Below, one piece after another: positions 1 to 8,500 of a DNA stretch of 64,000 nt. This DNA is from Pseudomonas putida (GTDB taxonomy: Bacteria; Pseudomonadota; Gammaproteobacteria; Pseudomonadales; Pseudomonadaceae). A program made the translations under genes and the position numbers. Position 1 is the first letter of the stretch, and each line of letters begins with the position of its first letter. Below the pieces are notes generated by a model, which ran no database searches, had not been told where the DNA came from, and worked only from the letters and a program-made list of their open reading frames with translations. The stretch is from contig CP124529.1 in assembly GCA_029953615.1 (NCBI GenBank), positions 2,136,998 to 2,200,997 of the forward strand, in the 5' to 3' direction.

Positions 1-844
1 GGGCTGCGGCAGCGGTGGCGATCTGGGTCACCAGCATAGCCATGCCGGCAGTGCCGTTGGCGGCCGCGGCAGAGCCAGCATTGAAGCCGAACCAGCCGAT
101 CCACAGCATGGCCGCGCCCATCAAGGTGTAGCCCAGGTTGTGCGGGGCCATCGGGGTGGTCGGGTAGCCCTTGCGCTTGCCCAGCACCAGGCAGCAGACC
201 AGGCCAGCGATACCGGCATTGATGTGCACCACGGTGCCACCGGCGAAGTCCAGCACGCCCCAGTCCCACATCAGCGCACCGTCACCGCTCCAGACCATGT
301 GCGCGATAGGCGCATAGACCAGGGTGAACCAGATGCCCATGAACACCAGCATCGCGGAGAACTTCATGCGCTCGGCGAAGGCACCGACGATCAGCGCCGG
401 GGTGATGATGGCGAAGGTCATCTGGAAGGTGATGAATACCGCTTCAGGGAACAGCGCGGCAGCCGAGGTCAGGTTCGAGGGCGTGACGCCGCTGAGGAAC
501 GCCTTGGAGAAGCCGCCGACGAAGGAATTGAAGTTGAGCACGCCCTTTTCCATACCGGTGGTATCGAAGGCCATGCTGTAGCCGTAGACGACCCAGAGAA
601 TGCTCATCAGGCCAGTGATTGCAAAGCACTGCATCATCACCGACAGCACGTTCTTCGAACGCACCATGCCGCCATAGAACAGGGCCAGGCCCGGAATGGT
701 CATGAACAGCACCAGCGCCGTTGCGGTCAGCATCCAGGCGGTGTCGCCGGAGTTCAGCGCTGGGGCAGCTTCCTCGGCCAGGGCAAGCCCGGGCATTACG
801 AGGGACAATAGGGCTCCTAGCCCTGCGATCTTACGCAGAGTCAT
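1..844 (-). CDS. amtB: Ammonium transporter AmtB (3' end outside window)
   Basis: Inner-membrane ammonia/ammonium channel. The visible 281 residues start with a cleavable-looking signal (MTLRKIAGLG... ending ALAEEAAP), then hydrophobic helices with Amt signatures such as FYGGMVRSKN, FAGGTVVHINAG and GWFGFNAGS. The ATG at 842-844 has a CAGGAGA-like ribosome site just upstream. It lies 46 bases downstream of glnK on the same strand, the classic glnK-amtB operon in which GlnK plugs AmtB when nitrogen is plentiful. The C-terminal third runs off the left edge. Identification is by family motifs and operon context. Confidence 0.96.
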   Translation of the reverse strand, partial: MTLRKIAGLGALLSLVMPGLALAEEAAPALNSGDTAWMLTATALVLFMTIPGLALFYGGMVRSKNVLSVMMQCFAITGLMSILWVVYGYSMAFDTTGMEKGVLNFNSFVGGFSKAFLSGVTPSNLTSAAALFPEAVFITFQMTFAIITPALIVGAFAERMKFSAMLVFMGIWFTLVYAPIAHMVWSGDGALMWDWGVLDFAGGTVVHINAGIAGLVCCLVLGKRKGYPTTPMAPHNLGYTLMGAAMLWIGWFGFNAGSAAAANGTAGMAMLVTQIATAAAA

Positions 845-890
845 GTTGTTTTCTCCTGGGGCGTTGGGTTTGGTGAGGCTTTGTTGCTGT

Positions 891-1433
<543 letters not shown>

Positions 1434-1478
1434 TTATGTGAATCAGTCGGGATTGGCCAGTCGCCAGCATCGAAAACA

Positions 1479-1495
1479 TGCACAATTTCGGTGCG
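1479..1495. promoter_or_regulatory. Candidate NtrC-binding site 1
   Basis: The 17-base palindrome TGCAC-AATTTCG-GTGCG matches the NtrC consensus TGCACC-N5-GGTGCA in half-site sequence and spacing. It lies about 75-90 bases upstream of the sigma-54 element, the usual enhancer distance. Confidence 0.65.
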
Positions 1496-1511
1496 GTCCG
1501 ACCTGGCGCGT

Positions 1512-1528
1512 TGCTCGAAAAATGTGCA
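1512..1528. promoter_or_regulatory. Candidate NtrC-binding site 2
   Basis: TGCTC-GAAAAAT-GTGCA has the same 5-7-5 layout as site 1. Its start is 33 bases from that of site 1, about three helical turns, so two NtrC dimers would sit on the same face of the DNA. Confidence 0.6.
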
Positions 1529-1631
1529 GTTTCAGAGGGGCGCTGCTTTCTGCAGGAGCCAGCGACGAGGCCGAATGCACATGCATGCGTGCTACACTGC
1601 CGGCCATTTCCCAGTATCAGTGGACCGCCCC

Positions 1632-1898
1632 ATGCTCGCGCCCAAAGCCCTTCTCGACGCCCTGAGCGACCAGGCCTCGCGCCTGTTCAGCAGTGATACC
1701 GCCCAGCCCCGCGCCGAACTGGAAAGCCAGTTCAAGCTGCTGATGCAAGGTGCCTTCAGCAAGCTGGACCTGGTCAGCCGCGAAGAATTCGACAGCCAGA
1801 TGGTCGTGCTGGCGCGTACCCGTGCACGCCTCGAGGCCTTGGAAAAACAGGTAGCCGAGCTGGAAGCCCGGCTTGACCCGACCCCACAGGATGAGTGA
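1632..1898 (+). CDS. ubiK: Ubiquinone biosynthesis accessory factor UbiK (YqiC family)
   Basis: An 88-residue small protein starting MLAPKALLDALSDQASRLF and ending in a predicted coiled coil (RARLEALEKQVAELEARL). Both length and layout are typical of UbiK/YqiC, which binds UbiJ and helps aerobic ubiquinone synthesis, with membrane-active properties. The reading frame is open further upstream, but family length and the glnK control region argue for the ATG at 1632. Its TGA stop directly abuts the ATG of the next gene, so the two are probably translated together. Confidence 0.88.
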   Translation: MLAPKALLDALSDQASRLFSSDTAQPRAELESQFKLLMQGAFSKLDLVSREEFDSQMVVLARTRARLEALEKQVAELEARLDPTPQDE

Positions 1899-2252
1899 AT
1901 GCAGCCCTCCAGCGCTTACCCGGTATTGTTGTTTTCCTACGGCACCTTGCAGGACAAGGCCGTGCAACTGGCCAACTTCGGCCGCGAACTGAGCGGGCAG
2001 GCCGACCGCATGCCGGGCTACCGCCAGGACTGGGTCGAGATCACCGACCCGGCCGTGCTCGCGGCCAGCGGCAAGTCCCATCACCCTATCGTCAGCCCCA
2101 GCAGCCAGAGCGACGACAGCGTGGCCGGTATGGTCTTCCAGATCAGCGAAGAGGAGCTGGCGGCAGCGGACCGCTATGAAGTCGCCGACTACAAACGCGT
2201 GGCCGTCACCCTCGCTTCGGGCCTGACTGCCTGGGTCTATGTCCGCGCCTGA
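1899..2252 (+). CDS. Gamma-glutamylcyclotransferase (AIG2-like) family protein
   Basis: A 117-residue protein with the AIG2/GGCT-fold signature LLFSYGTLQD near the N-terminus (the YGTL substrate loop). The conserved acidic position comes later, in EELAAADRYEVADYKR, where the family glutamate/aspartate follows LDxxE-type motifs. This fold releases 5-oxoproline from gamma-glutamyl amines in characterised members, but the substrate here is unknown. It begins immediately after the ubiK stop codon. Confidence 0.85.
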   Translation: MQPSSAYPVLLFSYGTLQDKAVQLANFGRELSGQADRMPGYRQDWVEITDPAVLAASGKSHHPIVSPSSQSDDSVAGMVFQISEEELAAADRYEVADYKRVAVTLASGLTAWVYVRA

Positions 2253-2415
2253 GTCCTTCGGGCGCGCAGCCGGCACCCACCCAACGGGGTGAGCATGCAG
2301 CGGGCAATCGCTGCCTGAAAAACCAGGACGCACACTTCCTGCGCCGGCCCGGGTCGCGCTCGCTATGCTTGCAAAGCCGCAGGAAGCGGCCCTTTTCAGC
2401 GACAACGGAGCGTCC

Positions 2416-3907
2416 ATGTCCCTAGCCCTCGTCCACAGCCGCGCCCAAGTGGGTGTGCAGGCACCGGCAGTCAGCGTCGAAACCCACCTGGCCAACGGCC
2501 TTCCCCACCTCACCCTGGTCGGCCTGCCGGAAACCACGGTCAAGGAAAGCAAGGACCGGGTACGCAGCGCCATCGTCAACTCCGGTTTGAACTACCCGCA
2601 GCGGCGCATCACCCAGAACCTCGCCCCCGCCGACCTGCCCAAGGATGGTGGGCGCTATGACCTGGCCATTGCCCTGGGTATCCTCGCCGCCGATGGCCAG
2701 GTGCCAACGGCCAGCCTTGCCGAGGTCGAATGCCTGGGTGAACTGGCGCTGTCTGGCAAGTTGCGCCCGGTGCAGGGCGTGTTGCCCGCGGCACTGGCGG
2801 CACGCGAAGCAGGCCGGGCGCTGGTGGTGCCACGGGAAAACGCCGAGGAAGCCAGCCTGGCAGGCGGGCTGGTGGTGTATGCGGTGGGGCACCTGCTGGA
2901 GCTGGTCGCCCACCTGAACGGCCAGGTGCCGTTGCCGCCGTATGCCGCCAACGGCCTGATCCTGCAATCAACGCCCGTACCCGGACCTGAGTGAGGTGCA
3001 GGGCCAGCTGGCGGCCAAGCGCGCCCTGCTGCTAGCGGCAGCCGGGGCACATAACCTGCTGTTCACCGGCCCCCCCGGCACCGGCAAAACCTTGCTCGCC
3101 AGCCGCCTGCCGGGGCTGTTGCCACCGCTGGACGAGCACGAGGCACTGGAAGTGGCGGCAATCCAGTCGGTCAGCGGCCATACGCCACTGAACAGCTGGC
3201 CGCAGCGGCCTTTTCGTCATCCGCACCACTCCGCTTCCGGCCCGGCACTGGTCGGCGGCAGCAGCCGGCCACAACCGGGCGAAATTACCCTCGCCCACCA
3301 CGGCGTGCTGTTTCTGGATGAACTGCCGGAATTCGAGCGGCGTGTGCTGGAAGTGTTGCGCGAACCGCTGGAGTCGGGCGAGATCGTGATTGCCCGGGCC
3401 CGCGACAAGGTCCGTTTCCCCGCACGCTTTCAACTGGTGGCGGCAATGAACCCCTGCCCTTGCGGCTATCTGGGCGATCCCACTGGCCGCTGCCGTTGCA
3501 GCACCGAGCAGATCGCGCGGTATCGCAACAAGCTGTCAGGGCCGTTGCTGGACCGTATCGACCTGCACCTGACCGTGGCCCGGGAGAGCACCACGCTGAA
3601 CAATCAGCCCTGCGGCGAGACCAGTGCCGATGTGGCGGCCAAGGTGGCCGAGGCACGTGAACTGCAACAACGTCGGCAAGGGTGTGCGAATGCGTTTCTC
3701 GACCTTGAGGGGTTGCGCCGCCATTGTGGGCTGGCGGCGGCGGACCAAGCCTGGCTGGAGGGGGCCTGTGAACGGCTGACCCTGTCGTTGCGCGCGGCGC
3801 ATCGGTTGCTGAAGGTTGCGCGAACGCTGGCGGATCTGGAAGGTAGCCAGGCAATTGGCCGGGCGCATCTGGCCGAGGCCCTGCAGTACCGGCCGGGGAG
3901 CAGCTAG
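2416..3907 (+). pseudogene. comM: comM (YifB, Mg-chelatase-like AAA ATPase), split by one frameshift
   Basis: ComM is a hexameric branch-migration helicase used in natural transformation, normally about 500 residues. Here the N-terminal Lon-protease-like domain (MSLALVHSRAQVGVQAPAV..., frame from 2416) ends at a TGA at 2992-2994. The AAA+ part continues one frame over through PDLSEVQGQLAAKRALLLAAAG, with Walker A TGPPGTGKT, Walker B VLFLDELPEF and a CxCG-type zinc-like motif NPCPCGYLGD. Both halves are otherwise intact. One extra base near 2972-2984 is the simplest explanation. It is either a true pseudogene or a sequence error. The ATG at 2416 follows an AACGGAG site. Confidence 0.88.
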
Positions 3908-3950
3908 ATTGCCGGGGCTGCTTTGCAGCGCCGGATCGATGTTAAAGCTA

Positions 3951-3988
3951 CCGGCCTCTTCGCGGGCCGAGCCCGCGAAGGGGCCGGG
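3951..3988. repeat. REP element, family A, single hairpin
   Basis: GGCCTCTTCGCGGGC facing GCCCGCGAAGGGGCC with almost no spacer, a collapsed form of the REP pair found throughout the window. It follows comM and precedes the convergent receiver gene. Confidence 0.85.
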
Positions 3989-3999
3989 ACCGCAATACC

Positions 4000-4368
4000 T
4001 CACTGATCGCCAGTCAAAGCCTCTTCAACCACCTTCAGTAGCACCTCGTCAGAAAATGGCTTGCCCAGGCAGGCCAGCGCCCCGAGCGCCATCGCCGCGT
4101 GCACCGCCCCTTCATCCCAATGCGCCGACATGCAGATCACCGGCAAACGCCAGCCCAGCCGGGCCAGTTCGCGCTGCACCGCCAGCCCGCTCATGCTGGG
4201 CATCCTCAGGTCGAGCAGCACACACCCCGCCTGCCGCGCCGACGCCGAGGCCAGAAACACATCGCCCGCAGCGAAAGACAGGCTCTCGAACCCGGCTGAG
4301 CGCAACAGGTTGGCCAGGCTTTTGCGCACCGACGCATCGTCGTCGACGATGCACACCGCTCTGCTCAT
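4000..4368 (-). CDS. Single-domain response regulator (CheY-like receiver)
   Basis: A 122-residue stand-alone receiver. It has the acidic pocket IVDDDAS (D9-D11), phospho-acceptor D53 in LLDLRMP, S81 in the conserved Ser/Thr position and K103 in LGKPF. There is no output domain, so it probably works by protein contact or as a phosphate shuttle. Its start overlaps the stop of the upstream regulator gene by four bases (ATGA), so the two are likely co-translated. With the divergent hybrid kinase at 5596 it forms a signalling locus. Confidence 0.9.
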   Translation of the reverse strand: MSRAVCIVDDDASVRKSLANLLRSAGFESLSFAAGDVFLASASARQAGCVLLDLRMPSMSGLAVQRELARLGWRLPVICMSAHWDEGAVHAAMALGALACLGKPFSDEVLLKVVEEALTGDQ

Positions 4369-5357
4369 GCGCCGCCCAGGCCCTCAGGCCGCGTCCCGAT
4401 GACGTTGTGCATGGCCACCAGCTCCAGCAGCGAGCGGGACTGCATCTTGTTCATGATGTTCTTCTTGTGCACCTTGGTCGTAACCTCGCTGGTGCCGATA
4501 TGCCTGGCGATCTGCTTGTGCGACAGGCCGCCGACCACCAGCGAGAACACCTGGCGCTCACGCTGGGTCAGGCGCTGGTACTTTTCCTCGACCTGCCGCG
4601 CATGGTGCCACTTGCGGCCTTCGACCACTGCGCGCGTGCGCACCGCCGGCAACAGTGTCAGCAGCTGGTCTTCGTCGAACGGCTTGGTCAGGAACTCCAC
4701 GGCCCCGGCACGCATGGCCTGGACAGTCATCGGGATGGTGCCGAAGCCGGTCATGAACACGATCGGCCAGGGTAGCGCCAGCCGGCGCAGCGCGTCTTGT
4801 ACCTCCAGGCCGCTGGTATCGGGCAGGTGCATGTCCAGCAACAGGCAGGCACAGGGCGTTTCCAGGCGGGCCTCGAACAACGCCTCGGCACTGGCGAACA
4901 ACTGATGGGGAATGTCCTGAGAACGCAACAGACGGCCCAACGCCGTACGCACCGACGGGTCGTCATCCACCACCAGCACCGGCACGTTGAAGTGCTCATC
5001 GAACAGCTCGACAGTGTCGGCCCCGGCGCACAGTGGCGACTGGACCGACAGGGTGCCAGGCACCTCGAAGCTGATCTCGGCAGCCAGGCGGTAGCCCCGC
5101 CGCGGCACGGTCTGGATCAGGCCACGGTCGCCAAAGGCCTTGCGCAGCAAGGACACCTGCACCTGCAGGTTGTTGTCCTCGACCACCGTTCCGGCCCACA
5201 CCTGGCTGAACAGCTCGTCCTTGCCGACCACCCGGCCCTTGGCCTTGATCAGCGTCGCCAGCACCTCGAAGGCTCGCCCGCCCAACAGGATCGGCCGGCC
5301 GTCAATATAGACTTCGCGCCGCTCCAGCGACACCTGGGCATTACCTATTCGGATCAT
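4365..5357 (-). CDS. Response regulator with winged-helix, receiver and LuxR domains
   Basis: A 330-residue protein with an unusual order. Residues 1-95 are an OmpR/CadC-type winged helix (RAFEVLATLIKAKGRVVGKDELF, ending PRRGYRL). Residues 126-240 are a receiver with D131-D133, phospho-acceptor D175 and K225. Residues 262-320 are a LuxR/FixJ helix-turn-helix (LTQRERQVFSLVVGGLSHKQ). It therefore has two DNA-binding modules around one receiver. I chose the ATG at 5355-5357, where the winged helix begins, over an upstream in-frame ATG. It is divergent from the large kinase gene at 5596, its likely partner, and overlaps the receiver gene downstream. Confidence 0.88.
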   Translation of the reverse strand: MIRIGNAQVSLERREVYIDGRPILLGGRAFEVLATLIKAKGRVVGKDELFSQVWAGTVVEDNNLQVQVSLLRKAFGDRGLIQTVPRRGYRLAAEISFEVPGTLSVQSPLCAGADTVELFDEHFNVPVLVVDDDPSVRTALGRLLRSQDIPHQLFASAEALFEARLETPCACLLLDMHLPDTSGLEVQDALRRLALPWPIVFMTGFGTIPMTVQAMRAGAVEFLTKPFDEDQLLTLLPAVRTRAVVEGRKWHHARQVEEKYQRLTQRERQVFSLVVGGLSHKQIARHIGTSEVTTKVHKKNIMNKMQSRSLLELVAMHNVIGTRPEGLGGA

Positions 5358-5427
5358 GGCTTCCTCGCGCGGGCACGGGCGTTTTCCAACCCCGGGCAGC
5401 CTAGGCCAGCGTACGCCTTCAGACAAT

Positions 5428-5441
5428 TATCCCGAGGGATA
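5428..5441. promoter_or_regulatory. Inverted repeat between the divergent signalling genes
   Basis: TATCCC-GA-GGGATA is a perfect 6-base inverted repeat in the 238-base gap between the hybrid regulator and the pseudokinase gene. It is a plausible operator for the adjacent regulator. A -10-like TATACA lies 15-20 bases to its right. Confidence 0.4.
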
Positions 5442-5595
5442 GGTTGGCCTGAGGACTATACAAAAGCCCGTCACCCAGCAGGGGACGATAACGGACAACA
5501 GCGTGCCCGTTTCTGCCAAGCAGGCTGCAGCCCGCATCCGTACTGGGCCCGCTGCGTATACTCGCACGTCAGGATGTCGCTAGCAGGGGTGCCTT

Positions 5596-8500
5596 ATGCT
5601 CGATGAACGCCTTGCCCACAGGCCCATCGATTACGACCAGTCCATCGACGAGGGCTGGCTGAATCGGTGTGACATCAGCGCGCTGGGCCAGGAAGGTGAG
5701 CTCAGCTACTTCCGGCTTCAAGACCCTGACACCCAACAGGCCTGGATCGCCGTACGCGCCCCGCGCGAGGCCCCCGCCGCCTGCCAGCGCCTGGAGCGTG
5801 ACTACCGCCTGCAACTGGACCCGCAGTGGGCGGTGATCCCCTCGGCGTTCGTGCGTTCGGCCGAAGGCCCGCTGCTGGTGTACCCGGCCGGCCGCTCCAT
5901 CGCTGACCTGATCGCTGAAGGCCCGATGGCCCTGGCGCCGTTTCTCGAAGTCGCGGTAAACGCGGCCACTGCCCTGGCCCTGGCCCACGAACGCAATGTG
6001 CTGCACGGCGCGCTGCAACCCGAGCATGTGTGCCTGCACACCAACCAGCGCGTGCGGCTGGGCTGCTTTCGCGCCGACCCGGCGCAGCTGATCAGCGAAC
6101 AAGGCACCCCGCTCGGCAACTGGGCGTACCTGGCGCCGGAACAGGTCTGCCCGCACGGCAGCAGCAGCGACCGACGCACCGACATCTATGCCCTGGGCGC
6201 GATCCTCTACCAGCTACTGCTGGGCGAACTGCCGCTGGCCGGGCGCGACACCCAGCACTGGCGACAGCTGCATGCCGGTGTGCAGCCGCGGGCGGCCTGC
6301 GAAGTGAACCGCAATGTCCCGCAGCCCCTCAGCCGGATCCTGGCCAAGGCCTTGGCCAAAGAGCCGGACGCCCGCTACCAGAGTGCCCGCGCCTTGGCGG
6401 TGGACCTGGCCCACTGCCAGCGGCAGTCGGCTGCCGGCAAGACGATGGAGGCTTTCGAACCAGGTTGTGCCGACCCGGTCACGCCAAGCCGCGCACGCCT
6501 GTATGGCCGCTGCGCCGAACAGAAAGCCATCGCCCTGCTGCTCAAGGCCCTGCGCCGCGACAGCCAACCCCATGCCCTGTTGATCAACGGTGCCGCCGGC
6601 ATGGGCAAGTCGAGCCTGGTCGAGGCAGCTCTCAAGGCCAACGCCAAGGGCTACTGGGCCATCGGCAGGTGCAACAGCGTTGCCCAGGCCATTCCCTACG
6701 CGCCCTGGGTCGAAATTCTCGGCGCGCTGACCACCCAGTTGCTGGCCAAGAACAGCCAGGACCTCGACACCCTGCGCCGCGAGATCCTGCGCCGCATTAA
6801 AGGCCACGGCCGGCTGCTCGCCAAGCTGGCGCCAGACCTGCAACTGGTCCTCGGCCCCCTGCCCGAACTGCCAGCCAAGCCCACGCGTCTGACGCTGCAG
6901 AAGGAGCTGCGGGCGGTCGTCGAATTCCTGCAAGTGTTCAGCCGCCCCGGCCAGCCGCTGGTGCTGTTCTTCGATGACCTGCAGTGGGCCGACGACGCCA
7001 GCCAGCAACTACTGGCGCTACTGCTGGCTCACGCGCCAGGCAACCTGCTGCTGATCTTCGCACGGCGTAATGATGCACCAGCCGGTAGTACACCCCTTGC
7101 CCTACCTGCAACAGTGCGCAGCACCACGCTGAACCTGCGGCCCCTGGACGTGGGTGCGGTGACCGAGCTGATCGGCGAGCGCTACCACGTCGGCCCCGAG
7201 GATGCATTTCAGGTGGCCGAACTGGTGCACGGCAAAACGGCGGGCAACCCGTTTTTCATCAATCAGATCCTCCGGGCCATGGTGGAGGATCAGCTGTTCA
7301 CCTTCGACGCCCAGGCCATGCGCTGGTCATGGTGCCTGCAGGCCGTGGCCCGCCATCGCTACTCCGACAATGTCGCCGACCTGCTGATCGACCGCTTGGC
7401 GCGCCTGCCAGCAGCGCAGCGCGACCTGCTGCGGGTGGCTGGCGCCGCGGGCAGCCGTTGCGATGAACGCCTGCTTCACCATGTCCTCGCCAAAGTGCCC
7501 GGCGAACCGTTGAAAGCCCTGATTGACGCGGGTTTCCTGCAACCGGGCCAGAACGGCCTGGGCTTTGCCCATGAACGGGTGATGGAGGCCGCATACGCTC
7601 TCACGCCCGTGCGCGAGCGTGCCCCGCTGCATGCACATATTGCCCTGGCCATGCGCCGCGCCTGGCAAGATGACTTGCACGAGGTGCTGTTCGAACTCGC
7701 CAACCAGCTGCAACGCGCCAGCCCATACGGGTTTGCAGCGGACGACTGCGAAACGTTCCTGCTGCATTTACGCGAAGCAGCATCACGCGCACGCGACGAC
7801 GGCGCCTTAGAGCAGGCCGCTGGCTACCTGCATACGGCCGAGCAGTTGCTGCACCACGGCGCCACGTTGGAAAGCCGCGCCACGCATGGCTTTGCCATCG
7901 CCTGCATGGCCACCGAGTGCGACATGCAACTGTCGCGAATGACCGCGGCCGAGGCGCGCATCAGCGAATGCCGCCAGCGCGCACGCTCGTCGCTGGACCA
8001 GGCGCGGGTGTGCCGGCTGCAGGCTCTGCTGTACACCTTGCGCGGCGACTATCAGGCGGCCATCGACAGCGCCATATCCGGCCTGGACTTGCTGGGTACA
8101 AGCCCGGTGCGGGGTGCCGACTGGCAACAGGTCGAGGCCAGTCATGCCCGGGTACAGGCTCTGGTCGAACAGAAAGGCCGGCACTGCCTGGAGTCGCTAC
8201 CGTGCACCGATTCGGAGGAAGTGACGGTTGCCATCAGCCTGCTGGCCACCCTTTCGTCATCGTTTTTCGTAAAGGATGACATCTGCTTCCTGCACCTGGC
8301 CAAGCTCATGGAGCTGTCGCTGCTGCACGGCGTTGCCCCGGGGAGCACCTACGGCATGGCCTGGTACGGGGTGATGATCGCCGAGCATTTCGGCGCCTAC
8401 CATGACGGCCATGCCTGTTGCCTGGCCGCGCTCAAGCTGATCGAGCGGCACGGTTTCGACGCTGACCTGACCAGTGCGCTACTGGCCCTGGACCAGGTCA

